A stretch of 64,000 nt of DNA from Polydactylus sextarius (Eukaryota; Chordata; Actinopteri; Polynemidae): contig CM028906.1 of assembly GCA_016801845.1 (NCBI GenBank), forward strand, positions 6,979,001-7,043,000. The letters are read 5' to 3'. Shown here piece after piece: positions 1 through 12,140 of the stretch. The notes under the pieces were generated by a model, which did not search any database, was not told the DNA's origin, and worked only from the letters and a program-made list of their open reading frames with translations. Position 1 is the first letter of the stretch. Each line of letters opens with the position of its first letter. A program made the position numbers and the translations under genes.

Positions 1-357
1 GTGAAGGATATTGAACTACGTTGATGATCTTCCTCTAAATTTAACCTGGAGTTATAGGAATAAAAGTTAAAATGGGAATGTGAGTGACGTTATATTTCCT
101 TTGAAACATTTTTACTGGTAAAAATTAATAGTTGTTCATGTTGTTTTTATCTCAATTTGAATTTAGCGGTAGGTAGTTTAGGATTATTTCCATAATTTGC
201 CTGACTGGTTGTAAAAATTGGAAACAATTTAACACATCACTAATGTTTTCAACTGACCCATGGTTTTTTAATGTCCTGTCTGACCTGCATGCAGAATTGT
301 TATAATCGTCTGTGACAGAGAAAGCAGAATAAATGTTAATTTAAATCTGTGTACAGA

Positions 358-381
358 TTTTTTTTTTTTTTTTTTTTTTTT
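358..381. repeat. poly-T run, 24 bp
   Basis: An uninterrupted T homopolymer is read directly. It could be the poly-A tail of a minus-strand retroposon, but no recognisable body or target duplication is seen beside it. Confidence 0.95.
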
Positions 382-1896
382 GCGGTCGTGACTGTAGCTG
401 AGATAAGGCATTATGTGGCTGGTGAAAATCCCCTAATATCTTGCTTTCACAGTTTGAAAGCTAAAGGCAGGGTTTGTGTGCTAGGTAAAGCTATAACATC
501 CTCCACAGGTGATAGCCACTGTTGAGCCTGTTTGCCTGCTTTGCCTGTTGATCTTGCTAAAAGCCTCTCACACCCCCTTAATACATACACACACTCACAT
601 ACGCACATACACACAAAACATGAGTGTATGTACCTAGTTTAAACACACACATTAATAACAACTGTAATGCCATTCTTTGTCAAGTGCTTTTACAGGTTCA
701 ACATTGACCTTAGTGTTTAATCTTCCTGCACAAACGACCGTCACTTGATAAGCAAACAAATCTTTTGTCACTGTCAGCTAACTCCCACGTTCTTCTGAGA
801 AAGTGAACAGAAGGACAAAGCTGAGACTATTTGATGTCCTGAGATAATTAAAATATTTGACTCTAAAGCCAGTTTTAGTTCTTGTCAGTGCTCTGATGGT
901 ATCAAAGGTCAAGTACATTCAAGTTTATTTTAAAATCATTAATTATTATATCTACAATCAAATGCTGAAATATTTTAACATAGTCTACCTCTACATCATT
1001 TAGGCGTGTGACCACACATAGAGTACGTCTCTCTTTGTTAAATACAAACCTGTCTAAAAACCTGTAGATTCAACCCACCACAGATCTCTGGGTACTCTTA
1101 CTATACACACTGCACTAAGAAGATTTTTTAATAGCCTTTTTAAATGTAACACACATACTCACACAAAGCTTTCCCATATAACTGATTAATCAGTTTATTA
1201 ACTGATTGATTTTATCTTGAACTGTGGTCTCAATGTGTTTACATCTGTTCACACCCTCCCCTGTGCTATCAGCCACTGCCATCAGATGTCACTGTGGTCC
1301 ATTCATTCGTGCATTTCCCATTTCTCCTTCCCCCTCCAAACTGTTGACTCCATTTCCAATAGGAAACAGATGGGAGACCTTTGCTGCAGGCTACTGCCAA
1401 ATGGAGCAAATTCTCATTACAATGTCTGCAAGCTCTGTTTATTCTCTCCAAGCTTCACCTCCACCCCTTGCACCATTTTTGCCATCTGATGCGTTCAACA
1501 CTTGTTTCCGAAGCAGACGTGTCATTTTGATATGCCTTGTTTTGCTGATTACAGGATATTTATCATCTGTAGCACAAAATGGAAAACATACATACCTTTT
1601 TCTGTAGGGCTGGTTACAGCAGGCTCTTACCTTGTCACGTCAGCTATGTTGTTGCTGTCCTCTGTAAACCATGATTAGCCAAAAAGAAAGAATGAAAAAA
1701 AACAGCTCATCATGATCAAAGAAAACAAGTCCTGTTTCAGCTCTGTGGTGGTTCTTGTCTCAGAAAATACAATGATTTAGTCACTGGTTTGTTTAGCTTG
1801 AGCTGTGGTTCCCAACCATGGGATCACCAAAAGAATCTAGTGGTTACTTGTTGGAGTAGTTTTACTGTTTCAGGCCACGAAATGAAACATAGAGGG

Positions 1897-1929
1897 TTTT
1901 TTATTTTATTTTATTTTATTTTATTTTAA
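1897..1929. repeat. (TTTTA)n pentanucleotide microsatellite
   Basis: About six tandem TTTTA units are read directly. Confidence 0.9.
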
Positions 1930-2439
1930 TCTTGTGTAAAGATGCAACAAAGATGGAAGGAGAGAATGTGTCATTCTAATGTTTTAGGTTCATGAAAAGT
2001 TTGAAATCACTGCTGATTAAATTAGTTAAAGTGAAATAAATCAACAAACTGTAATACAGTGATGGTACATAGCTGTGTGGACAAACAAAAACTCAGTGAT
2101 TTTCAGTAATACAGCAAGTGAAAATGGAAACTATTTGCTTAACACATGATTTTGTTTCAGTTAGTGCTATAATTAGTCCTGTTGTATCTAGGTGTGTTTT
2201 TGTAATAGTGTGTGTCTGGTCATATGTTGTATAAAGACTTTTGTAGTTTGGCCTTTACACATTGAGTCAAATGTAGTAAGACAGACTTTTTCTTTCACTG
2301 TAACACTCTGCTCGTCGTCGTCCTTTTTCATGTCACCTATACCCTCAAACTTTTTCCTCTCCCGCTTACTCTCTATCACAGACAAATCCCCAGCTCTGTT
2401 TGAGTCCCCTGTCTGGGAAGCTAGCACTTTGAATGGAAT

Positions 2440-2760
2440 ATAAATGACATCATTACGTAATATTCAATCTGTTGCTGCAGCAATATTCTATTCCACAGAT
2501 AGCCCCCTTCACCACCCTCCCCATATGCTCTGGACTCGCTGGTCTCCTGTTCTTTTTCATGGAGAATATTAAAGAGTTATTAAATTAATCTGTGCTCGCT
2601 GGCGCATGTTATTGCAGTGCAGAGATTTGTGGGGCGAATGAAGCCATTAGGCTGCACCCTAAGCTGATTTATTAAGGGTGCCAGGGAATCACCAAATAGA
2701 CCTGATAACCTGTTTTATTTTGCATAAGTGAACACTTTCCCTCAAATCCGCTTATGTTGC
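2440..2760. promoter_or_regulatory. candidate conserved non-coding / enhancer-like block
   Basis: This block reads differently from its surroundings: mixed base composition, no homopolymers and no open frame of note. It contains TTACGTAA at 2453-2460, the consensus site of PAR-bZIP and C/EBP-like factors, next to a TGACATCA half-CRE-like word at 2446-2453, and further AT-rich homeodomain-type cores near 2575-2592. The motifs are seen. Enhancer function and conservation are inference, and no cross-species comparison was possible. Confidence 0.3.
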
Positions 2761-4788
2761 CCCCACCCCTCTTCTTTTTTTAAGTTCTGCTTTTTCTTGT
2801 ATTTTCTGTGACCTGAGGCTGCACAGATTATCATTGCAGTGTCTCTCTTTTTAAAAAACTATTATGAGAGCTAATAATTTACAAAGCAGCAACTGGCACA
2901 AGTGATGTCATGTAAAATTGTCCATAATGTGAATTTGTGCTGTTACCAGTTTGTACTTAGGTGTTTTTTGGAGCTGTTGTGTTTGGTGAATAACGAGCCA
3001 GACTTCTCTGATCACTGAGGAAACATTGCAGTATATACTGTCTTTGGATGTGTCATATACATTTTCTTTGATTTGATGAGTTTCATTCATTCAGTCTGAT
3101 GTGCTTACAGTAACACCGTGCGCTGTTTTTGTAGCATGTTGAGCTAAAACTCACAAAAGATTCAAAAAGTGTTTGTGTAACTGTTAGTCGGGATGTTTGT
3201 GCTTTGTGTTCAACTTTAGTGTTGCGCTGGTGAAAGATCACAGTATGGCGGCCACAGGGGGCCACATACATGGGATATTAGGTGCAGAATGCACTCAGTC
3301 ACATTTAATTAACCGTATGCACGACAGTTAATTTGATTTTCACGCTGGTGGCTTTGCATTTTCCTCCTCTATCTAACCTCGTCTAATCTTTTCCTTGTCT
3401 AACTCGTCAGTTTACACTGTAACGCGACAGTTCCACAGTGTTAAAAAGACAGCCGGAGGATGTCGGATGGCAACAAGTGCATGTGTTATGTGCACAGCCA
3501 GGCATCTGTGTGTTCTCTCGCCCTGACAGAATCAGCAGTTTTAACACCCGTTGATTCCACCCCAGATTCCAAACCTCATTTATCAGAGTGTATGCCAGCA
3601 GTGTAAACATTTAATCCGGCGTGAGATTTTTGGGCTCCTTTGGGTCAACAGTTTAGCTGTTGCTTTTTTTTCCAAGCCTCGAGACAAAGTCTGCTTTCAA
3701 TTATTTCTGCAAAATTGCTTTACAGGGTCCATGCATGATTAAATATTCATTATGTTAAACTAAGCACTTTCTTTGTATATAAATCCATATTAGATTTGGC
3801 TGGCAGGCTGCCTGAAGCCACATGAGAAGGATTTCTGGTGCAAAAAATCCTTGGACTTCCTTAGCAGCTCCTTTCTCTTTGGTTTGTTTGTTTTTGTTCT
3901 GATGTAAATGACGACTTGTTGATATTTTCCAACCTTTTTTGTCCTCCTTGGCAAGCACACATACACAGGCTTTTTTATTTGAGGGGGGTTTGGAATTTAA
4001 AGTGGGCATGGGAAAAATAAACAAGTGTGTCAGTTGGTCCGGTGGCATGGGAGCAGCACTGATCAGTCCAAAAAAACTGGACGGCGTGTGAAGAAAAGCT
4101 GTTTGTGTATTTATCTGTGTCTTCAGAACAACTTTGTGTGTGTGTGTTCAGAGTGGAGGTGTGTGTCTGCGTGTGTACACTGTATGCGTTTGGAAAATAG
4201 AGGGCAGGGGGTGAAGAGGGAAGCCATTCCATTTCAAATATGACCAGTTTCCCTGAAAATATTTACCTAATATTTTTCTTTTCCCAAGCAAAATTGACCT
4301 CTTTGATTGCAAAGATTGCTCCAAAGACCTCATGGAAAATAAATTCACGAGTATTTGAAATTCCTGAGTGGATTCGCCTGGGCTGCCTAGCGTGAGCCCA
4401 TGTTTATTTGTTTTCCAACTGCAGGAGGGATCAGGGTTGTGTTGACTCAGAAGGTATTTGGTTTGTCTTCTGTTACAGACATCGTGAAGGGGCTCTTACT
4501 GCAGATGGACAGAAATAGGACAAACCTGAAGCAGCTGTGTACTCTTGTTTCCTCAGAAAGAGGGAGAAAAAAATACTTGTCTCTGCGCCAAGTAATATGT
4601 TTTATAATTTGCTACTGTGGTATTGTGTCTTATATGGCTTTTTTATCATTATTTTCACTAAACCAGTCTCCAATAAATGCAGCCACTTTACTAGCCATCT
4701 TGCCTTTGGCAATGCAACCTGCCCCTGCTTGGCCCTGAGCTGTTGCAGTGTGGCTAGTTGTAAGTGGCTGAGGAATGCATATCATTCT
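2761..4788. other. unique DNA, no gene seen
   Basis: Short open frames on both strands overlap one another and lack family resemblance. A small TG-rich patch lies near 4134-4175. No repeat family recognised. Confidence 0.55.
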
Positions 4789-4791
4789 TGA

Positions 4792-5085
4792 ATGAATTGG
4801 ACAGGCACTGACCGCGAAGAAGAGAGCCTGGTGTTCTGTAGAATAACATCTGAGGAAAAGGAAAATTTAATAGCAGGAGCTTCAGTCCCAGTCTCTGTGC
4901 TCCGCAGGCCTCGTGGGCCCATAAGAGGGATGTATGCCAGGCCCTGTGAAGTAATGGTATATGAAGATGTAGGACTAAAGAGTACTATGCAGGTATTCTG
5001 GGTGGCCGAACACAGAGTCTTATACAGCGACAGTGTGTGTGTGTTTAGTGTTTGTAACTTAACACTTTCCCTCAGAAGACTCTAG
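4792..5085 (+). other. unrecognised 97-residue open frame, possibly coding
   Basis: The frame opens right after a TGA at 4789 and begins MNWTGTDREEESLVFC. Residues 8 to about 80 have a balanced, charged, globular-looking composition (DREEES, SEEKEN, a basic RRPRGPIRG stretch, CEVMVYEDVGLKS), unlike the Cys/Phe/Ser-rich chance frames elsewhere in the window. The frame then runs into a TG-rich patch from about 5034, so any real coding part must end earlier. A possible donor (CAG|GTATTC) lies after residue 67, at about 4992. I do not recognise a family and see no second exon nearby. It is most likely a chance frame or an old repeat fragment. A small exon cannot be excluded. Confidence 0.15.
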
Positions 5086-5123
5086 GAACTAGCATGACAG
5101 AATTTGTTCCCCTCCAAGAAAAG

Positions 5124-5163
5124 ACACACACACACACACACACACACGCAGAGAGAGAGAGAG
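5124..5163. repeat. compound (AC)n-(GA)n microsatellite
   Basis: An AC run (5124-5147) is followed by a short CGC break and a GA run (5150-5163). Read directly. Confidence 0.95.
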
Positions 5164-6254
5164 GTCATATTGCTAAGATAATGACCTTCCACCCGCAAAA
5201 GCCATGATTGACTCTTTGTAACATGAGCTCATCACTGGAGACACAGGATGCACGTAGAAGACATAATGCGAATCAGACTCACCACACACACCACATCCTT
5301 TCATCCCTGCATTATTTACTTGACGTGTGTGTAGGGTTGTGCTGGAAATGTGTTGCACCCTGTTATTACAATACAGCCATTCAATGGTAATTCAAGATTA
5401 ACTGGGGCAGTTTTGTTTGACATCATGTATTATCCTGTAACTGTTGAAGTTTGAACTTCCACTGAATACTATTACAGATGAATGAGGTCAGCTGAAAAAC
5501 CCATAAACAAACATTTAAACCTGCGTGCGTTAAAATGTGTTATTTTACTCTGAACACCTCTTTGTGTTATTGTCTAATTTAACATCTCTGGTTTTACATT
5601 TTGTGAATGTAATACAAATGTACTGTAATGGTCTTTTTTTAATTATTGTTGGTTTTAAGTGTTATGACAATGAGATAAGGTTTCTATAAATATTATCAAG
5701 CTTATCACACTGTGTTGCCAGTCAGTAGAAAAGCAGCAAATAGTTAACATCTAGATAAGTGATTTATAGCTGATGAATCAGTAACCTAGCCTATTGACTG
5801 ATTTTACATTATCCAGCTCCCATGTTATCATTATATTAGCACTTCAATCATTCAGTCATTGAACCAGCGTAGCCTTTGTGTGAGAACTGATACTTATTAA
5901 AACTCTGTGTCAACTTTTAACACATTTTTATATTGTTTGTTTAGAAAGGATTAAACTAAATGAATCTTTAGTTAGATGAATCTTGTGTCCAATCAAATCA
6001 GAATGTGTAACTTAATGACACCATTTTAAGTATCTGTATCGCTGCCAAACAACAATACAGACCTGCATCATCTCAAGGTATCATTTTCAGTAATGAGACA
6101 TGAACATAAGAAGCACAAGGGTTGGGAGAGTGTGTTTTCTTTCTTGTATCCATTAAGTCTAATCGTGCAATTTGTTTAGTCAAGACCTATATGAAACTGA
6201 GTAGTGAGCGTCTTCTGTGCCTCCCTGTCACCTTTACATCAATTCTGTTGTCCT
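5164..6254. other. AT-rich unique DNA, no gene seen
   Basis: Stops are dense in all frames. I see no repeat family and no splice-flanked open segment. Confidence 0.6.
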
Positions 6255-6600
6255 TCACTGCCAGTGTCCAATAAATCATTGTGATCTGAGTCCAACATGA
6301 AATCCTGCTGAGAGGATATGACTGGCACCTGGAATGAAGAGGGCAAATGGAGAACAATAGAGGAACAAGGGGTTTTCCATTATGAGAATTAATCTAATCG
6401 CAGCCTTGAGCTGCAAGCAGGCTTTGTTAATGGGGCTTGTACAGTCAATTATCTTAATTGTTCCATTTACAGAACCTGACGCATGTTTTAGAGGCAGACG
6501 CTGGAACTTGAGGGATGGGCTCAATCACTCTCCATAATTGTAATCGTCAATAGATTTACTTATGAACGTCAGGGTAGCCATAAGAAGGATGAGGGTAATC
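6255..6600. promoter_or_regulatory. candidate conserved non-coding block with TAATC cluster
   Basis: TAATC, the core bound by K50-class homeodomains such as Otx and Pitx, occurs on the plus strand at 6390-6394, 6395-6399, 6541-6545 and 6596-6600, with a fifth just outside at 6723-6727. An inverted pair of homeodomain cores, CAATTA-TCT-TAATTG, lies at 6446-6460. Base composition is balanced and no coding frame is convincing. The motifs are seen, their meaning is known for those factor families, and regulatory function here is inference. Confidence 0.35.
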
Positions 6601-7499
6601 GTAGGTCGTTCACTGTGGTGGTGGGAGGGTTGCTGTGAATTGAAGTTCAATTTTAATGTCTCTTAACCTATAGTGAGATGATTCTGTTATGTGATTAAAC
6701 AGCATTCTTAATTAGATTTTATTAATCTCTTTCAATCAATATTTTTGTATTATATTATGTATTATGTACTTTGTGATAAAGTTCATACTAAACTGTCAAA
6801 ACCCAGATACACTTACAGCATTTGTCCTCCTCTAAAGTCCATTATCACTCACAGACTGCTCTCAAGATGCTACTGCAACTGGTGTTATGTTGAACCAGAG
6901 AAATTACATCCGTAAATCAGAGTGGGAGATTATTTTCACCTGCTGCTTTGCTCTGATGTGCTGTCGCTGTGAACATCAAAGCCCGATCTCTAGTAACATC
7001 CATCCCCTTGATAGTGAAAAGCTTCAGTGCTGCAGCCTGCTATGGTTGATGGAGCCTTCAAAAAACCTGAGTGAGGTGGTCTTCAGTTCCTTCCTCTACC
7101 CACAAACACTGCACTGTGAAATACTTAGAGACAACGTCACACCACCTTCCCTTTGGGACACCCAGTCCTGAGTCAGTGAGCTATACCAGGGATAGACCAA
7201 GGGAAGAGACCCCAAGGGAGGGATGAAATCGCTCCCAGTTTCTCCTCTCTCTGCACATATTCAGTGGTTACTGTGACTGGTTTCAATTTGGAATTGCTGG
7301 AGAGTGACTAACATGGGGGCCCTGTGGAGAAGGTCAAGCACTGGCACCCATTAAACTCACTTGTCTATGATATCAAGTGCTCTGCTTTTTGGCCATGTAG
7401 TGTTTGATGAGCTGCTCCATAATATAATCACTTGTTCTCTGTGCTGCGTTGGCCTTTTGGAGCAGTGCTATGTTGGAGGTGTTATAAAATGACAAGATT

Positions 7500-7532
<33 letters not shown>

Positions 7533-9879
7533 CACTGGCCCCAAAAGGAAAATGTTGATCAAAGGGATGAAGAGAATGAGTGTTTGCTCCAAATGTTATG
7601 GATATAAACTTTGGTTTATTTGTTTTACGTCCTCTTTTAAAGCATCTAATTGACTGTTCAGTGAGGCTGGTCCTTTTAGTTATTGTTGTTATGTGTGTAA
7701 AGCTGTACTTTTCCACATAATGCATGTAACTCACAGTAGTAAAAGTAGTAAATCACCATATTTATCAAACCATTTTTGAAGTAATGAGTCATTGATATCA
7801 AACTGAGGTAGAATAAAACAGACCTTTTTCAGTTCCAACTGGTTGAAACGATAGCTGCTGTTAGCAGTTTTTTCAGCCTTAGCTACAACAAGCTAATTAA
7901 GCTAACCTTGGCTCCATAAATTGATTTAAAACACAGTCTCCAGATGTCTTTTTAATGTTTGTAGCTGACTCATTTTAAAATGAGAGCCCTTTAAAATCCT
8001 CTTTGAATAATTATGCACTTGAGAGCTACATATGATGTTCTGCTGAAAGACTGCACCTCAAGCTGCATGTTGTTGACAGAAAGCCAACAGGTATAATGAT
8101 GAATTTGACACATGAGCACTGTCTTGGATACACACTTTAAATTTTAGAGTTTAAAACTACTAAATCCATTAAAAGAATGGAGCTGCTAACTTTACCTAAA
8201 CTCTGATAGCTGAAAGAACTAACTTTCATACACTGGGCAAACTGGGATCTCCTAACACAACACCATCATCCCTCAGACTAATGTTATCCATTCAGTTAAT
8301 TACAAATGTCTTGGCCATGAAAGTAATGCTCAGTTTATATTGTAGGCCGTAAGCTAGTAGGTGGTCTGATCCATTCCTTACTTTGATTCTCCTGTTTTCT
8401 GTTTTTGTTTTGTAAAGACTAAAAAAGAGATACCACCCTTCACACTGTGTTTTCAATGTAAAATGGCTCTCACTGCAACTCCATGCACACTGATTGACAC
8501 AAGAGGAAATCTGAAGCATGGTAGTGGAAGTTACAGCTGCTGTGCTGTGATAAACTATACATGAAATGAACAGTGATTTTGCATTGAACGTTATTTTGAT
8601 TCACATATTTCTGTGAAACCTTTTCATTATGTAAAGAATTACAAATTCATAATGTTGTGGTAAGATGGAAAGTTCTGTCTGATCTAATTGCTTTGGTTGT
8701 TACAGCCTGGGAGGGTGTTCATTTTCAGTGACCCTTCGAACTCATCAGCAAGCTTAAGCACACAACACGATTTGGCTGGTATTCAGCTCAATCCAATAAT
8801 CACATTACCTCAGAGCAGAACTGAAGACATTTTTATAAATAAGCAATCAGCACAGTGGCAAATTTAATTCAGTGCTTCATAATTAACCTTGGGAGGAAAA
8901 CTCATTTAAGTCTATTAAATCATCAGATGAGCTCAGGTAAAGCTAAACTTGATTATGCTACAAAAAAAAATCTAGTTACAGTCTTTGAGGTGAGGAAATA
9001 CTGTCATTTAAGGGAGCCAAAGCAGCTCTCTATTTGAGCCGTTAAATTGTGGCTCACACATCAACGCAATTAAACTCGTCAGAGGAATACTGACTTTCTG
9101 GTTGAATTCACAATGTTAATTAGCCAGTTGGGATTTTTTGAAATAAGTTATTGCTCTGCTTTATCTTGTGCTCTGGGTGAGTGATTCTCATAAAGACTAG
9201 AGCTTCTCTCTGTGCCTTCCTATCATAGGCAACATGTGGGGTGAACTTGCAAAGTAATTGCAAGGAAGTGTGTTACTAATGATTTCCACAAAGCTGTAGC
9301 ACATAATGTGTTGCTGTTTAAAATGCAAATTTCTCCTTGTTTATTCAGGGAGCATATTCAAATTCCAACTTACAAACCTTGTACTATTCCTCAACTTGGA
9401 TTCAGTTCAACTTGCAAACATTTACCAGTTGTTGTACAGCCCTGCAGATGCTTTATAGATGGCCATTTACATTTGATTCTCTTTGAGATGTTGGTTGTTG
9501 TGATGCTACATTTGTCTTAATAATTTTTCATATTTTTCCCATCAATGCCTGATGTTATTTAAGTTGCACCTGAATATTTTTGTCAAGTTTGTGGATATGG
9601 ATTATCTTACTTGACACCCTCATGTCAACTTGATTCTTGCACAATCTTTGTTGTTTGTTGTTTGCTGCGTTGAATGTAGTGATAAATAGGAACATTTTAA
9701 TACTTTTTTGATTCACCATTCTTTGCAGAGCTTGGCGAATAATGTCAGCCTTTTATAACACAAGTATATTATTCATAGGCAGGTTTCTTTTGAAAACAAC
9801 TGAGGTCATGGTGGTTGCCTCAGCACTGCCCATGACCTTTGGAGCTGCCACCAGTGGCCAGCTGTAATCTATCAAGATC
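6601..9879. other. unique DNA, no gene seen
   Basis: Contains a GA microsatellite. Open frames here, such as the one at 6887-7171, show no recognisable domain. The rest is AT-rich sequence without identifiable repeats. Confidence 0.55.
7505..7532. repeat. (AG)14 microsatellite
   Basis: A perfect AG dinucleotide run is read directly. Confidence 0.95.
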
Positions 9880-10265
9880 TAAACTTTCCCCAGTGCACAG
9901 TCAAACACATATGGGAGAGCGGCCACTGACATTAAAACTCAATTAGCGAGGCCACTTTTTAAATAATACATTAGCAAAGTGCATTAGCTGCACATTGTCT
10001 GTTGCCCAGAGCACAGTTCTTGCACTACATCTCAATATGTCAGCGGTACAAATGTCTGAGAGCTAATGTGTTGGAATGGGGGAACATTGGGATGCAGATG
10101 AGCTCTGGCAATCAGGGCATTGTCATTTAATATGAAGGAGGAAGCTCTTATTGGCCTGGGTATTCAGTATTTTATGTGTTTATTAGTGTTATTAGTGGAA
10201 TTTATTCCCAATCCTACATACAAGTCTCACATTAATGTGAGAGAGAACACATTACAGCAATAAAG
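9880..10265. promoter_or_regulatory. candidate conserved non-coding block
   Basis: A stretch with balanced composition and several ATTA/TAAT cores, including AATTAGCG near 9942 and an 18 bp perfect palindrome centred on ATTAAT at 10225-10242. There is no usable open frame and no repeat signature. The texture resembles vertebrate conserved non-coding elements. This is inference without an alignment. Confidence 0.25.
10225..10242. other. 18 bp perfect palindrome
   Basis: TCTCACATT is followed directly by its own reverse complement AATGTGAGA, with no spacer. Such a site could bind a dimeric factor, but no specific factor is recognised. Confidence 0.8.
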
Positions 10266-11719
10266 GATGAATATATTCTGTTAAGTGGGTAATCTTGGAT
10301 AAATATTGTCTCGTAGCACACAATGCCCCCATTTAGTTTTTTACTCACATTAGTAGCAATCCTCTTAGGAAGGTGATGTTGGTTGGTCAGATATCTCACC
10401 TACGAATGTATTGCAGTAAAATGCATTTGTTGTAAATATTTATGGTATCCTAATTACTTTGTGCATCCCCTGATTTTTCAATAGTTTTCTCCACGGCAAG
10501 TAACAATGGTTGGTGCAAAATTGGTACTGGCTGAAGAGAAAACTCGCAAATGTAAGTTATAATTTTCAGAATCGTCCTGTTTTTGTGTCACAGAATGTGG
10601 TTTTAAGATTCTTTTAGGCAAGAATTCATCAAGCTAGAGCCTACTTTGAAATTCACCCTGCTGTTTTTAGAGATGTGATTTCCCACTAGCCACAGCAGCG
10701 TGCCTTGTGAGCAATCAAGATGACTCTGTGGTCAGCATTCATGGTGCCCTGCTGAGCACAACCTCATCTTGGTAAGTCCTTTTAAAGTTTGCAGTTTGCT
10801 CTGATGTTTCTGTAGCATTTAAACATGATATATCATTCATTTGGAGAACAGCTAACAAGCAGGCTTTGGTCTCATCATTTAAATCTGTTTCTTTAAATTT
10901 GTTTCTTTAAATTTGTTTCTGTGTAAATTGTTTTCACTGAGGTCAAAGTTAAAGTTTTTATGTTTATGACTTAAAAGTTACACTATAACGATACCTTTCT
11001 CCTTTTGCCTATATTTATAGGACAAAGGGATAACCCTTTTCATACTTGTTATAAAGGCCATTGTTGTTTTGATTTGCCTGACTGAATACTTTGTGTGCTT
11101 GTATCATTGCCTGTGTGTCTGGGGTTGGGTTGGAGACAGTGATTCTCTCCATTGATAATAATTAATAGCTTATTGAAGTGGCAGTGTGTCATTCTTTGTT
11201 AACCAAAAGAAATGAAACCATTTAAAATACAGATACAAGGTAATCTGACTGCTTCTCTGCTGTGTATACTGAGAGTACCTTGCTGAGAATCCTTTTAAAG
11301 AAACTATTTAGTTTTAGTTTGCAAGGCCAAATTAAACACCACACCAACAACAACACAGATGCAGATGCAGTGGCCCTTGAAATAAAATGTACTCTGGGAA
11401 TGTGAATACATTCAAATAATCAGTTTTCACCATGTAGTAATTAATACTCTATTTTGAGGCGCTTAGGGACTCACCCAGGCAAACGGGTAAAGGCCTGTAG
11501 GGTGATTGCTGCCACCTGGCATTGGCACAGTGTGTAATGGACACTACACTCCAGGGGCATCACTCCATTAGTCTGCCTCTGATTGTTGCAGCGAACCTGA
11601 CTGCCACTACAGGTGGTGGTGTGAGCACATTGGCCTTTGCCCTTCTACAGTAGAAACCAGTGCCAGCCAACTCCATAGGAAGGACAAGGCCCAGGGACAG
11701 TCTCTGTGAGAAACTTGTT
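10266..11719. other. unique DNA, no gene seen
   Basis: Holds a short tandem repeat at 10886-10929. A more GC-balanced patch at 11455-11700, free of repeats and stops-only in frame, could be another conserved non-coding element. No gene supported. Confidence 0.5.
10886..10929. repeat. 14 bp tandem repeat, about three copies
   Basis: The unit TGTTTCTTTAAATT occurs at 10886-10899 and 10900-10913. A third, altered copy follows from 10914. Confidence 0.85.
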
Positions 11720-12140
11720 CAAATTAAACCAGGCAATAAATTACTAGAAGCAATGGTGTATTGTATCCATTTACAGCAAAAGAAAAAAAACAAGGCATGA
11801 TGGTAATGCCCCAGTCCACAGAACATGAACAGTCTCTGAATGTTTTGGTGAGTATGAAAGTGATATGAATCATAGCCTTTGCAGTCAAGTGATCTCAACC
11901 CAACTGCAAACCCATGGGAGATTATAGTCCGACATGTTAGACGCTGTACCTCCATCATCAAAACACCAAATGAGGGAATATCATTTTGAAGAACGGTGGG
12001 CCATTCCTCCAGTGGAGTTCAGAGACTTGTAGAATTGGTGCCAAGACTAACTGAGGCTGTTCTGGCGGCTTTTCTTGGCCCAACACCTTACTAAGACACT
12101 TTATGTTGGGTTTTCCTTTAATTTGTCACCCGTCTGTATA
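11720..12140 (+). mobile_element. Tc1/mariner-type DNA transposon, 3' remnant
   Basis: This is the decayed 3' part of a Tc1-like transposase gene plus the right end of the element. Around 11891-11911 the reading gives DLNPTANPWE, matching the DLNPIExLW(E/D) signature that carries the last catalytic residue of the DDE transposases. The Glu of that signature is replaced by Ala here. It continues with VRRCTSIIKTPNEGIS, then through frameshifts to the usual C-terminal end near 12094. The terminal sequence that follows (about 12111-12140, ending CACCCGTCTGTATA) matches what I remember as the end of a family widespread in fish. No matching 5' inverted repeat was found upstream, so the copy is 5'-deleted. 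The superfamily is firm; the left boundary is approximate. Confidence 0.72.

Larger units (their letters stand above)
1..2439. other. AT-rich unique DNA, no gene seen
   Basis: Both strands carry frequent stops. The open frames here (for example 1217-1489 and 1224-1607) overlap each other, have low-complexity composition and resemble no family I know. The stretch holds a poly-T run, a (TTTTA)n repeat and a CA-rich patch near 590-615. Nothing else is supportable. Confidence 0.6.

Noticed and set aside
9323..9330. Octamer ATGCAAAT, with further copies of either orientation at 12806, 14975, 27067, 28795, 46097 and 61467
   Set aside because: The number of perfect octamers is about what base composition predicts for 64 kb on two strands, and they are not clustered.
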